A program made the position numbers and the translations under genes. The notes beneath the pieces were generated by a model, which made no database searches, was not told where the DNA came from, and was given only the letters and a program-made list of their open reading frames with translations. From Desulfobacterales bacterium (lineage in GTDB: Bacteria > Desulfobacterota > Desulfobacteria > Desulfobacterales > JAAELO01), in the NCBI GenBank assembly GCA_024226555.1, contig JAAELO010000575.1:23167-87166 (forward strand): a stretch of 64,000 nucleotides of DNA, written 5' to 3'. This document shows positions 27,427 through 36,312 of this stretch, piece after piece; position 1 is the stretch's first letter, and each line of letters begins with the position of its first letter.

Positions 27427-28147
27427 AATGTTCTCCTTTCAAAAAGATTTATTGGGAACCTTTTGAATATTAAAAATTCCCTGAATTATTATTAATAATT
27501 CATATACAAGCCCGAAACTAATCTGGAACTAATTTTTCAGGATAATCGATAGATCTGGATTCTTGTTTAAGGGAATCGTTCTACTGAACGAATCAATTTT
27601 TCGAATTAGTTCAAAACCTAAAAAATCAAACTTTTCAAATCTTTAATAAAGGAACTAAGTAAAACTATAGCATTTATGTTTCCTTATTTGCCCTTTATAA
27701 AAAGCAAATAACCAGTGTGGGGCACAAAACAATTTGATATTATCATTTAAATCACAGGTTGAAGCCGTTTTTCTCATTAATAGAGCTTCCTTATTATAGC
27801 ATTAAGAAACCATGTTAATTGTGTCTAAAACATCCTTGCAAGTGAAATATTTCATAGCAAAGTATAATAGAAAGATATACAGAGGGCAGGAATTTTATTT
27901 TTAACAACTATTTTACAGACCTATTACATTTATATACTCATATGCATGTAAGTAGTTGAATAATATATTTAATCGTTTATTAATACTTTGATATTTAAGG
28001 AGGTTTAATACTTTTCATCCACTGCTTTTTTTATACATCTGATCCAGGTAAGACACCCGTACTATTTTTCAAAGACTTTTTTTAGTTACAAATTGAATTC
28101 TTTTTCTTGTTAAGTCTGTAAATTAAAAATTTTAAAAGGGGTAACAA
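27427..28147. other. Long gene-free intergenic region
   Basis: 720 bases of AT-rich DNA between divergent genes. I see no open frame, no repeat-family copy and no strong hairpin. It may contain the promoter and leader of the repeat lipoprotein; an isolated AAGGAGG at about 27998 is not followed by a usable start codon. Confidence 0.4.
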
Positions 28148-29995
28148 ATGCGAAAACTGCAAAAACTATTCATGCTTTTTCTCTTACTTTCTATTGCATG
28201 CTTTGGCAACGCCTGCGCCGAAGAGGAAGAAAAGGAATATGTCACTATTAGTGGACATGTTTATCAAGGCGACCACGGAACTTTCGGATCTCCTCCTGAC
28301 GGCAATCTACCGATTGCAAATGCCACTGTTTCTACTTCTTTAGATTCCGCTACTGTGGTCACAGATGCCAACGGATATTTTGAGCTTAAAACAAATTCAA
28401 ATACCGAAGAGGCATACACAATCACAATTCAAGCCACAGGGTATCAGACATTTTCTGTGGAACACGACTGGGGCATGACTCCCTCTAACCAGACATTTTA
28501 TCTGGGTGCTGATGATAATGATTATGTAACAATTAAAGGAAATGTTTATGAAGGTAATCATGGATCTTTTGGATCTCCTGCCAATGGAAATCAGCCGATT
28601 GCAAATGCCACTGTCGGAACTTCCTTAGATTCTGTTACTGTGGTCACAGATGCTAACGGGTATTTTGAGCTCAAAACAAACTCAAATACCGAAGGCCCAT
28701 ATACTATAACCATTCAAGCTGATAGTTACAGAACATTTTCTGTACAACACGAATGGGGCGATCATCCCATAAATCAGACTTTTTACCTGGGCGCAGATAC
28801 AAATGACTATGTCACTATCAGTGGAAATATTTATGAAGGGAATCATGGATCTTTTGGACTTCCTCCTGATGGAAACCAACCAATTGCAAATGCTACTGTT
28901 TCTACTTCTTTAGATTCCGCTACTGTTGTCGCAAATGCTGATGGATCTTTTGAACTTATAACAAACACTCCTACATCACAAAGTGACCCGGGGAAATACA
29001 CAATAACTATTCAGGCTGATGGTTATAAAACTTTTTCGGTTGAACATGAATGGGCCTGGAGTTACCATCCTCCAGATATAACATTTTACTTAGGTGCTTT
29101 AACTGATGAAACAAATTATGTGACGATCAAGGGAAATGTATACGATGGGAATCACGGTTCTTTCGGTTTACCACCCAACGGAAATCTACCAATAGCAGGT
29201 GCCACTGTTTCTACTTCCTTAGATTCTGCTACTGCTGTTACTGATGCCAATGGATATTTTGAGCTTAAAACAAACACTCCTACATCACAAAGTGATCCGG
29301 GGAAATACACAATAACTATTCAGGCTGATAGCTATAGAACTTTTTCGGTAGAACATGGATGGGCCTGGAGTTACCATCCGCCAGGTATAACATTTTACTT
29401 AGGTGCTGATGACAGTAACTATGTAACAATTAAAGGAAATGTTTATCAGGGTAATCATGGGACTGGCGGATATCCTCCCAATGGTAATCTGCCGATTGCA
29501 AATGCCACTGTTTCTACTTCTTTAGATTCCGTTACTGTTGTTACAGATGCTAACGGATATTTTGAACTTAAAACAAACTCAAATAACGAAGGACCTTATA
29601 CAATCACAATTCAAGCAGCAGGATATCAGACTTTTTCTGTTGAACATGACTGGGGCAGTCACCCATCAGACCAGACATTTTATCTGGGTGTTGACGAAAA
29701 TGAATATGTAATTGTCAGCGGACATGTTTATCAGGGTAATCACGGATCTTTCGGACTTCCTCCTGATGGCAATCTGCCAATTGCAAATGCTACTGTTTCT
29801 ACTTCTTTAGATTCCGTTACTGTTGTCACAAATGCTGATGGATATTTTGAGCTAAGAACAAACTCTGTTGAAGACGGACCTTATACCATAACAATACAGG
29901 CTGAAGGGTATCAAACATTTTCTGTAGAGTGGGAATGGGGCAGCCATCCCTATCCCTCAGATGAGACATATTATCTGGGTACTGAAACTGAATAA
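28148..29995 (+). CDS. Exported protein of six tandem ~95-aa carboxypeptidase-regulatory-like repeats
   Basis: A 615-residue protein. Its N-terminal export signal contains two candidate lipobox cysteines (SIAC at about 15-18, GNAC at about 20-23), so it is probably a lipoprotein. Six tandem repeats begin at residues 31, 126, 221, 324, 425 and 520. Each has a YVTI(S/K)G(H/N)VY strand, GNHGSFG(L/S)PP, the TDANGYFELKTN turn of carboxypeptidase-regulatory-like (Ig-type) domains, and a YLG end. Repeats 3 and 4 carry an inserted TPTSQSDPGK. The near-identical DNA between repeats points to recent unequal crossing-over. It is likely a surface beta-sandwich stalk; the ligand is unknown. GGGG precedes the ATG. 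Confidence 0.85.
   Translation: MRKLQKLFMLFLLLSIACFGNACAEEEEKEYVTISGHVYQGDHGTFGSPPDGNLPIANATVSTSLDSATVVTDANGYFELKTNSNTEEAYTITIQATGYQTFSVEHDWGMTPSNQTFYLGADDNDYVTIKGNVYEGNHGSFGSPANGNQPIANATVGTSLDSVTVVTDANGYFELKTNSNTEGPYTITIQADSYRTFSVQHEWGDHPINQTFYLGADTNDYVTISGNIYEGNHGSFGLPPDGNQPIANATVSTSLDSATVVANADGSFELITNTPTSQSDPGKYTITIQADGYKTFSVEHEWAWSYHPPDITFYLGALTDETNYVTIKGNVYDGNHGSFGLPPNGNLPIAGATVSTSLDSATAVTDANGYFELKTNTPTSQSDPGKYTITIQADSYRTFSVEHGWAWSYHPPGITFYLGADDSNYVTIKGNVYQGNHGTGGYPPNGNLPIANATVSTSLDSVTVVTDANGYFELKTNSNNEGPYTITIQAAGYQTFSVEHDWGSHPSDQTFYLGVDENEYVIVSGHVYQGNHGSFGLPPDGNLPIANATVSTSLDSVTVVTNADGYFELRTNSVEDGPYTITIQAEGYQTFSVEWEWGSHPYPSDETYYLGTETE
28238..29992 (+). repeat. Six tandem ~285-309-bp coding repeats
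   Basis: Units start at 28238, 28523, 28808, 29117, 29420 and 29705 (285, 285, 309, 303, 285 and 288 bp). Blocks such as GCAAATGCCACTGTTTCTAC recur almost unchanged in several units. Confidence 0.9.
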
Positions 29996-30035
29996 GCGGT
30001 TTATAGGTTAAAGTATTAGGAATATTAGAAATTTT

Positions 30036-30070
30036 AAACTTAAGGGTGGGCATACAAGTCCACCCTTAAA
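30036..30070. terminator. Bidirectional terminator
   Basis: AAGGGTGG and CCACCCTT arms, with flanking TTTAA and TTAAA, sit between the convergent repeat lipoprotein and the methyltransferase at 30103. Similar GGGTGGG-type stems end transcripts at 31607 and 39041. Confidence 0.75.
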
Positions 30071-30102
30071 CATGAACCATGAACTGTCATGAATCGATCA
30101 TT

Positions 30103-31029
30103 TTAAAAAACATCCCATAGTTTTTGATACATTTTCATCTGTTCAATAACCAGATCATAAAACACCTGTGAATATATACCAAAATCTGAAGAATCACTAT
30201 TGTCTGTTACTCCAAATTTAATATGCCCCACCCTTGAAAACTCTCTAATCCATGGAAAACAACTCAAAATCAGTTCTGTATTCTTTGGTAAGCGCTCTTT
30301 ATACATCTCAATCTGAAACCATTCATCAATAAAGCTGATCCCTGTACCCCAGTTTTTAAGCTCGCTCCAGCTTCCCATGCCCCATTTAATAATTTTATAG
30401 ATTTTGTTCAAAAGCGCAGATGAAGTGGAAATGCTATTTTTCAATAACTCAATATAGTATTTACTATAGACATCAAGAACCATCTCCGATTTTGGGTATT
30501 TTTCAGAGATTTTTGATAAAACCTCTTTTACTTCCTCCTTACTAAAATATACAAACAAACCCTCTGCAAGAAACAGAAGATTATCTTTTGCAGGTATAAA
30601 ATCCATCCAGGAATAATCAAATATTGAAGATGCGATAAATTTGTTTCTTTCATTTTCTTTAAAAAAACGCCTTCTATACTCAACAACTTCCGGAAAGTCT
30701 AAATCAAACCACTTAACTTTTCCATTATCCATCCTATCAAACCTGAAATCCAAACCTGAACCAAGGCTGACAATGGTTGCATCCGGGTTTTCTGAGATAA
30801 ATCTTTCTGTTATATTATCAAAAATGAGAGTGCGACAGATAATACCAAGTTGTGAATCTTCCGGGACCTTTTCGAGATCTGAGAAATCATAATCAACCTG
30901 ATCTACGATCTCAGAATATCTTTTATCCTTGATCCTTCCATCACCCCTTCTGGTTTCACGATATCGCATATATAAAGGATAGAGCAGGGTTTCGGAAACC
31001 CCCTGAAAAACCTGTTTGTTTTGATTCAT
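30103..31029 (-). CDS. Leucine carboxyl methyltransferase (LCM/TcmP)-family O-methyltransferase
   Basis: A 308-residue SAM-dependent methyltransferase of the LCM/TcmP group. It shows the family pattern of DNITERFI near residue 72, TIVSLGSGLDFRFDRMD (SAM loop, about 85-101), WFDLDFPEVVEYRRRF (about 107-122) and FLAEGLFVYFSKEEV (about 152-166). In this family the acceptor is often a carboxylate or a polyketide hydroxyl; the substrate here is not evident. It is monocistronic, convergent with the repeat lipoprotein and sharing its terminator. Confidence 0.85.
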   Translation of the reverse strand: MNQNKQVFQGVSETLLYPLYMRYRETRRGDGRIKDKRYSEIVDQVDYDFSDLEKVPEDSQLGIICRTLIFDNITERFISENPDATIVSLGSGLDFRFDRMDNGKVKWFDLDFPEVVEYRRRFFKENERNKFIASSIFDYSWMDFIPAKDNLLFLAEGLFVYFSKEEVKEVLSKISEKYPKSEMVLDVYSKYYIELLKNSISTSSALLNKIYKIIKWGMGSWSELKNWGTGISFIDEWFQIEMYKERLPKNTELILSCFPWIREFSRVGHIKFGVTDNSDSSDFGIYSQVFYDLVIEQMKMYQKLWDVF

Positions 31030-31497
31030 GTTACTGCTCCATTAATTTATTGTTATAACGAACCATTAACAAAAAACTTTGACAGACATTAATTATCTTT
31101 TGATTATATATTATTTTCTACAGTTTTTCATCTATATTATTAAGGGGTTAAATCTTTTTTTTAAATTATTACATGGCATATTTTTTATAAGTTTACGTAC
31201 TTTAGTGAATCTTTATTAATCCATCGATTAATTTCATTTAATAAGGGAACCTCCAATAACTAGAATTTTTATTTAAATACAAGGCGTAAGAAAAAATAAC
31301 GAGGCGATTTTACAAAAGTTTTTTTTTCGAAACAACGCCGTAGTTCGATCAAAAGGCAGTTATTGGAAGTTCCCATTAGACATAACTTATGTTATTATGT
31401 GCATTAAACAATTCAAAAATCTCAAGGTCCAACTACAAAAAGAATAATGTTTTCACTAAGTTTTATCCTAACCTTTCATTTGATGAAGGAGATAAAA
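31030..31497. other. Intergenic region with one family-A repeat
   Basis: AT-rich DNA carrying the repeat at 31244-31375. Beyond it lies a probable promoter and leader for the small frame at 31498. Nothing else is recognisable. Confidence 0.4.
31244..31375. repeat. 131-bp fold-back repeat, family A (copy 3)
   Basis: The termini are AGGGAACCTCCAATAAC and the complement of TGGGAACTTCCAATAA; both ends carry the same C change (TCCAAT for TCTAAT). The compensated change in the two arms suggests selection or conversion that keeps the stem paired. Internal AAATACAAGGCGTAAGAA is shared with other copies. Confidence 0.85.
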
Positions 31498-31599
31498 ATG
31501 GATATTTCAGAACCTGTTATTTCAAAAGATGAAATTTTAATTCTCGAAGATAAAGATTTTAATCCCGATAATGTTTGCATCATGATAGTGAAGTTTTAA
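31498..31599 (+). CDS. Possible 33-aa peptide gene
   Basis: A short frame, MDISEPVISKDEILILEDKD onward, ends CIMIVKF. A well-placed AAGGAG lies 8 bases before the ATG and a terminator hairpin 7 bases after the stop. The RBS-peptide-terminator arrangement is the main support. It is acidic with one cysteine near the C-terminus. I recognise no family; it could be a short regulatory peptide, a modified-peptide precursor or a truncated gene. Confidence 0.45.
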   Translation: MDISEPVISKDEILILEDKDFNPDNVCIMIVKF

Positions 31600-31606
31600 A
31601 CCATAA

Positions 31607-31637
31607 GGTGGGTTTATTACCCACCCTAAATATTTTT
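31607..31637. terminator. Bidirectional terminator
   Basis: GGTGGGT and ACCCACC arms with a TTATT loop are followed on the plus strand by CTAAATATTTTTTTC. It lies between the 33-aa frame and the convergent dehydrogenase. Confidence 0.8.
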
Positions 31638-31649
31638 TTCAAGTTAAAT

Positions 31650-32798
31650 CTAAACGTAAGCGCCCTCTTTAATTAACTGACTGGGTTTAAAAATTTCCTT
31701 ACTGAATTTATCAGCCAGATTCTCAAGACGATTGCACAATTCATCCACAGGAATTGATTTTATCATCGTAATCAAACCTACCGGACTGCCAGTAGCATTT
31801 ACTATTGCAGTATCAACATCTTCAAATGTACAGGCTCCCATCTCCACGATTTTAGCAGCTTCATTTGCATTTACTGCAACCATATCCATGGGGTCAAATT
31901 TATCAGTTTTCTTTGATAGGTCGATGTCGGGCCGACCATTAGTCCAGTCAAAAATACCCTTCCCCGTTTTTTTCCCGAGTTCACCACTATCATATTTGCT
32001 TTTAAGAGTGCTTCCAAGGGCAAAATCCGGATGAATTGTTTCTGCAAAGTAAGAACTTGCATAATAGTTAATATCTATGCCGGTGTAATCAATCACTTCA
32101 TAAGGTCCCATAGGCATACCAAGACTACGCATAATAGCATCAACTTCTTCAGGCTCAGCAATCTTCTGATCCAGAATACAGTTCAACAACACTGCACTTG
32201 GGCTTTGAACACGATTTACTATAAAACCAGGAACATCTTTTTTTACATATACAGGGATTTTGTTATTTTTTTGCACAAAATCGTAACCAATTTTCATGGT
32301 TTCTTCAGAAGTCTGGTCCCCTTTTATTACTTCAACCAGTTTCATAATAACTACCGGATTAAAGTAATGAAGTCCAAAAAACTTATCTGGCCGTTTTGTG
32401 ATAGAAGCAATTTCTGTAATGCTCATTGTGGAAGTGTTTGATGCAAATAGAGTATGTTGTGGTGCAGCCCTGTCAACCTCCTTCCATGTCTCTTTCTTCA
32501 ATTCCATTATTTCAGGAATAGCTTCTATAACAAGATCTGATTCTTTAACAGAATCCGCCAGGTCTACACAGGGAATAAGCAGATCTTTTTTTATTTTTTC
32601 ATAATGATCAGCCGAAACCTTTCCTTTTTTTACAAGAATATCAAGGCTGTCGTAAATTCTACCAACCCCCTTATCCACGTACTCCTGCTTTACATCTCTT
32701 AAAAATACTTTAAAACCGGCAATTAACGCTACTTCCGCAATTCCATGCCCCATATCTCCGGCACCCAAAACAGTTACAGTTTTTATTGTACTGCTCAT
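31650..32798 (-). CDS. 3-hydroxyacyl-CoA (3-hydroxybutyryl-CoA) dehydrogenase
   Basis: A 382-residue enzyme of the 3HCDH family: Rossmann VTVLGAGDMGHGIAEVALIAG at the N-terminus, FASNTSTMSITEIA, and the catalytic HYFNPVVIMKLVEVI histidine. GFIVNRVQSPS and PMGPYEVIDYTGIDI mark the C-terminal domain. It oxidises L-3-hydroxyacyl-CoA with NAD+ in beta-oxidation or butyryl-CoA metabolism. The C-terminal ~90 residues contain a second, shorter helical 3HCDH-like segment. The frame is open to a TTG at 32813, but GGAGG sits 8 bases before the ATG at 32798, which is the start. No other beta-oxidation gene is adjacent. Confidence 0.92.
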   Translation of the reverse strand: MSSTIKTVTVLGAGDMGHGIAEVALIAGFKVFLRDVKQEYVDKGVGRIYDSLDILVKKGKVSADHYEKIKKDLLIPCVDLADSVKESDLVIEAIPEIMELKKETWKEVDRAAPQHTLFASNTSTMSITEIASITKRPDKFFGLHYFNPVVIMKLVEVIKGDQTSEETMKIGYDFVQKNNKIPVYVKKDVPGFIVNRVQSPSAVLLNCILDQKIAEPEEVDAIMRSLGMPMGPYEVIDYTGIDINYYASSYFAETIHPDFALGSTLKSKYDSGELGKKTGKGIFDWTNGRPDIDLSKKTDKFDPMDMVAVNANEAAKIVEMGACTFEDVDTAIVNATGSPVGLITMIKSIPVDELCNRLENLADKFSKEIFKPSQLIKEGAYV

Positions 32799-32903
32799 TT
32801 TGTGATCCTCCAAATAAAGTGTTAAAAAGTTTAAATTAATATATTAAAAATGCTAATTACTTTTAAAAATATGAAATTTTAGAATCGAGAATTAGAAATA
32901 ATT

Positions 32904-33647
32904 CTAAGGACAATATGAAATCCCTATAAGGCTCAAATATCCAATAAAAAACAGGAATGGAGTATCCCATGTATGTGGTGAAAAAGCCTCAGCCAATGTC
33001 ATTAAAACTGGTATGGAGAATATCGCAACGATAAATTGGGTATGTGTAAAATATGGTTGATATAGTAAGATCACAATTATTGAAGTAATCAATACACAGG
33101 CACTTCCCTCAAAACTTCTTACATATTTCTTTTTGCTAAAGAGGGCATAAGTTTCATACTTATGCTTACCAAAGCGGATGCCAACAGGTTCAGCAAGTCC
33201 ATCTCCAATACCATTTATTAAAATAGGTATTAGTATAAGACTCCCCATTCCAACATATTTTAGAAGAACAATCATAGGAATAATTATCAGAAAACCGGCA
33301 GTTATCTGCGTTGTAAGCCATAAAAGAGTGTGTGGTCTATCCTCGGGACGATCAAAGGAACTAAAGCAAATTCTTAAAAAGGTGAATCTTTCTCTGAATT
33401 TTTTTGTATAAAAGATAAAAGGTACCATAGCAACTGCAAAACCGATTATATGAAGAGCAAATGATTCTTTATCATATGGGAAAATTTGATCAAGATAAAC
33501 AGGTATAAAGAATAGCATGAAATGATTTATTTTCCTTGTATAGTTCACTTTTACATCTTTGTATTCAACCAGCAAACCTGAACAATATCCCACTGCAAAG
33601 AGAATTCCGGTTTTTACCACTAAATTTAAAGCAAATTCTATCGTCAT
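32904..33647 (-). CDS. Phytol/dolichol kinase-like membrane protein (copy 1)
   Basis: A 247-residue protein with about six or seven membrane helices. YTRKINHF (about 36-43), NGIGDGLAEPVGIRFGKHKY (about 145-164) and RSFEGSACV (about 178-186) match the CTP-dependent polyprenol/phytol kinase and CDP-diglyceride synthase-like motif. The role is probably phosphorylation of a polyprenol or other long-chain alcohol in the membrane. It is a tandem duplicate of the gene at 33814; both end in ...GISYCP. The substrate is uncertain. Confidence 0.75.
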   Translation of the reverse strand: MTIEFALNLVVKTGILFAVGYCSGLLVEYKDVKVNYTRKINHFMLFFIPVYLDQIFPYDKESFALHIIGFAVAMVPFIFYTKKFRERFTFLRICFSSFDRPEDRPHTLLWLTTQITAGFLIIIPMIVLLKYVGMGSLILIPILINGIGDGLAEPVGIRFGKHKYETYALFSKKKYVRSFEGSACVLITSIIVILLYQPYFTHTQFIVAIFSIPVLMTLAEAFSPHTWDTPFLFFIGYLSLIGISYCP

Positions 33648-33813
33648 AACAAAACCCTTTCATGTTAATCTCTATTAATCGCTCTATCCCATATATATCA
33701 TATCATCACACTGATTTGAAAAATTCTCAAGTTTCCTTGAAGTGTTAATTACTTTCAAAAAGTAGAAATTTTCGAAGCAAGAATTAAAAGGGAACTAAAT
33801 GTTCACAAGAATC

Positions 33814-34557
33814 CTATGGACAGTATGAAATCCCTATAAGGCTGGAATATCCAACAAGAAATAGAGTTGGAGTATCCCAGGTATGGGGAGAAAAAGCTTC
33901 TGTCAGTGTCATTATGATTGGTATAGAACAAAGAGCAATAATGAATTGAGTCGGTGTAAAAAATTGTTTATAAAGAAGAATAACAATTATTGAAGTAATC
34001 AAAACACACGCGCTGCCCTCAAAACTTCTTGTATATTTCTTTTTACTAAAAAGAGCATAGGTTTCATATTTATGCTTACCAAAGCGAATTCCAACAGGTT
34101 CTGCAAGACCATCCCCTATACCCGTTATTAAAATAGGAATCAGTAAAAGACTAATCATTCCTACACTTTTAAGAAGTACTACCATTGGAATAATTACTAA
34201 AAAACCTGCAATCATCTGGGTTGTAAGCCACAAAAGTGTGTGAGGCCTATCTTCAGGACGATCAAAAGAACTAAAACAAATTTTGAAAAATGTGAATCTG
34301 TTTCTGAATTTCTCCATATAAAAAATGAAAGGAAACAAGGTAATGATAAAACCAATGACATAAAGAGCAAATGACTCTTTATTATATGGAAAAATTTCAT
34401 CAATAAAAACAGGGATAAAGAATACAAAGAAATGGTTTATCTTCCTTGTATAATTAACCTTTACATCTTTATGTACAACCATTAAACCTGTCGTATATAT
34501 AACCGTAAACATAATTACGGTTTTTACCAGTAAATTTAAAAAAAATTCTGTTGTCAT
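33814..34557 (-). CDS. Phytol/dolichol kinase-like membrane protein (copy 2)
   Basis: Same length (247) and same motifs as the neighbour at 32904: YTRKINHF, TGIGDGLAEPVGIRFGKHKY and RSFEGSACV. Conservation is almost complete in the catalytic half, with more differences in the N-terminal helices. The tandem copies are separated by 166 bases and their 3' ends and downstream DNA are also alike, so the duplication included flanking sequence. Both may be active, with different chain-length preference (inference). Confidence 0.75.
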   Translation of the reverse strand: MTTEFFLNLLVKTVIMFTVIYTTGLMVVHKDVKVNYTRKINHFFVFFIPVFIDEIFPYNKESFALYVIGFIITLFPFIFYMEKFRNRFTFFKICFSSFDRPEDRPHTLLWLTTQMIAGFLVIIPMVVLLKSVGMISLLLIPILITGIGDGLAEPVGIRFGKHKYETYALFSKKKYTRSFEGSACVLITSIIVILLYKQFFTPTQFIIALCSIPIIMTLTEAFSPHTWDTPTLFLVGYSSLIGISYCP

Positions 34558-34592
34558 TTTGATTCCCTTTCAGATCTTTTTCTATAATTCAG

Positions 34593-34883
34593 TCAACTTT
34601 TCTTGCCAAATGTCAGGTCTTCGGATAGATTCTCAAAACATTCAACACACACTGCATGCATTTTTTCACCATCATAAAAGCCATTTTTTTTTGATAACAA
34701 TCCAACTTTACTTCCACATCTTTGACATATATCAATGTTCTTAAGCTCATTCTCAATAACCCACTTACCAACAGCCTGCTCAAAAATAATCTGGTTAAGC
34801 TTTGTTACTGCATAACCCTCTTGTTCTGCCATTTTCTTGTATTTCAGATAAAGTTCATCTGATATTTCCATTCTAATTTTCAT
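34593..34883 (-). CDS. Small ribbon-helix-helix-like protein with zinc-ribbon-type cysteines
   Basis: 96 residues. The N-terminus, MKIRMEISDELYLKYKKMAE, resembles a ribbon-helix-helix (CopG/Arc-like) DNA-binding start. The C-terminal half has CQRCG (about 53-57) and CVECF (about 79-83), forming a probable zinc-binding CxxC pair. A GTAAC-repeat region lies 20 bases upstream of its start, suggesting autoregulation. It lies 35 bases upstream of the kinase-like pair on the same strand and may control it. Confidence 0.65.
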   Translation of the reverse strand: MKIRMEISDELYLKYKKMAEQEGYAVTKLNQIIFEQAVGKWVIENELKNIDICQRCGSKVGLLSKKNGFYDGEKMHAVCVECFENLSEDLTFGKKS

Positions 34884-34904
34884 AAATCTTCCCTTAAATT
34901 TATA

Positions 34905-34931
34905 GTAACCGTTACGTAACTTATATGTAAC
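34905..34931 (-). promoter_or_regulatory. GTAAC-repeat operator candidate
   Basis: GTTACGTAAC (34911-34920) is a perfect dyad flanked by further GTAAC units at 34905 and 34927. A TTGACA-like -35 on the minus strand is at 34937-34942. Its placement just upstream of the ribbon-helix-helix gene fits an autoregulatory operator. Confidence 0.5.
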
Positions 34932-34942
34932 ATCACTGTCAA

Positions 34943-35209
34943 CCTTTTATTTTAGGGACAGTAAACATGAGGATAACAATTAAAATTTTGGAAGAAGTTA
35001 GCTATATAAAAAATAAAGAGTTGGTTTAAAATTTTGCAAACATAATGTTTTCAGATAAGAATCCTTTTTTTAAATTGGTAGTTAGTTTTATATCGATAGT
35101 TACACTTGTAGATTCACCAGAAAATGGTTTATGGTATTTTGATGATTAATTAAAAAGTTATTAATTAAACTTTCTTTGTAACAAAACCTTGGTAAAATAT
35201 GGAGAAGTT
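34943..35209. other. Intergenic region between divergent genes
   Basis: AT-rich, with no frame or repeat recognised. It presumably holds the promoter of the binding protein at 35210. Confidence 0.35.
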
Positions 35210-35980
35210 ATGAAAAAAATCATGTGGATTTTAATTTTATCGATATTTTTATCACAACCTCTCTCTGCAGAATCCGTTAATGTAATAACTTACCACTACC
35301 CTCCATATGTAGTTGGTGATGGAAGTGGTATCTTAGAATTAATTCTACACAAAGTTTCAAAATATACTAAACACAAAATAAAATTTGAAAAATACCCTCT
35401 AAAAAGAGCCTCCTTAACATTTGGAGGTGATTATAAAGATAAACTTTTTCTTGGAGTTTATCATAATTTACCCAAACAACCAGTCTCAGTTAGGACACAA
35501 ATTTTTATTAGAACCAGAATTGTTAGTGTTTATTACAAGAAGGATTTCCCGAAATTCAACTATACAAGCTTTGAAGAGTTAAAAGGAAAAACAATCGGGG
35601 TTCTATTTGGAAACCCTTTTAACAGAGTTTTAGTTAAATATGGCTTAAAGCAGGAAAAGAATAGTCAGTTAAAAAACAACCTTAAAAAGCTTGTTAATCA
35701 AAGGATTGATTTTTGGTTAGTTCCGGATATTACTGCATATCAATTAATTGAAAAAGAGATGCCAGGTATGAGGGATTTGTTTGGTTTTTTTGAAGATAGA
35801 AAAGCTATACCACTTCTTCCTATATCTCTTGTTGCTGGTGAGGAAAGTAATAAAAAGAAAGTATTTACTGATATTTGTACAGGATTAAAAAAGATAGTAA
35901 AAAATGGAAAGTGCTTAAAAATACTTGAAGGTTTTTACGGTAAAGGATTAGTTCCCGATGGTGTTATGGTAAAATTTTGA
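35210..35980 (+). CDS. Periplasmic family-3-like solute-binding protein (orphan)
   Basis: 256 residues with a signal peptide (about 1-20, ending LSA). The mature domain resembles SBP_bac_3: ITYHYPPYVVGDGSGILELIL, FEELKGKTIGVLFGNPFNRV and a C-terminal FTDICTGLKKIVKNGKCLKILE. It is more divergent than the pair at 20840/36313. GGAG with 5-base spacing selects the ATG at 35210 over the frame's upstream start. It is followed by a family-C repeat and then a second binding-protein gene, with no transporter subunits around. Confidence 0.78.
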   Translation: MKKIMWILILSIFLSQPLSAESVNVITYHYPPYVVGDGSGILELILHKVSKYTKHKIKFEKYPLKRASLTFGGDYKDKLFLGVYHNLPKQPVSVRTQIFIRTRIVSVYYKKDFPKFNYTSFEELKGKTIGVLFGNPFNRVLVKYGLKQEKNSQLKNNLKKLVNQRIDFWLVPDITAYQLIEKEMPGMRDLFGFFEDRKAIPLLPISLVAGEESNKKKVFTDICTGLKKIVKNGKCLKILEGFYGKGLVPDGVMVKF

Positions 35981-35984
35981 TAGT

Positions 35985-36074
35985 CGTAGGTTGGATAGAG
36001 CCAGGCGAAAATCCAACATTTCCGATCAAATCTAAATTTCCGGGTTTGTCGGGTTTCGTTCCTCAAACCGAACA
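35985..36074. repeat. GTAGGTTG-type intergenic repeat, family C (copy 1)
   Basis: GTAGGTTGGATAGAGCC with GCGAAAATCCAACATTTCC, then GTCGGGTTTCGTTCCTCAAA, closely matches 38481-38552 and 51018-51113. The family is akin to the widespread 'GTAGGTTGGGT...GAAACCCAACA' bacterial intergenic repeats. Confidence 0.75.
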
Positions 36075-36312
36075 GGTGTCTTTCTCTAAACATTTACATC
36101 TAATCCCTGCACACTTTCACAGAGATACAATACAAATAATCATCTGAATTTATTAATTAATTAATATTCTCTTTATTAAAAAATTGTTGTAATATTAACA
36201 ACTGAACATCAAGGACGTACCTGGAACTTTAGCCAATTAAAATACAGTACTATTTGAAATATCTCTTATCTAAAGAAATTTTAAGGATGACTTTTTTAAA
36301 GGTATCACCCCT
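36075..36312. other. Intergenic region without a gene
   Basis: No frame, hairpin or operator recognised between the family-C repeat and the next binding-protein gene. Confidence 0.35.

Noticed and set aside
27990..28147. Possible riboswitch before the repeat lipoprotein
   Set aside because: I looked for known riboswitch signatures (TPP, GEMM, cobalamin and SAM types) and saw none; the stretch is only AT-rich.
28238..29992. Repeat array considered as CRISPR
   Set aside because: Units are ~285-309 bp, in frame and code for beta-sandwich domains; there are no short spacers and no cas genes.
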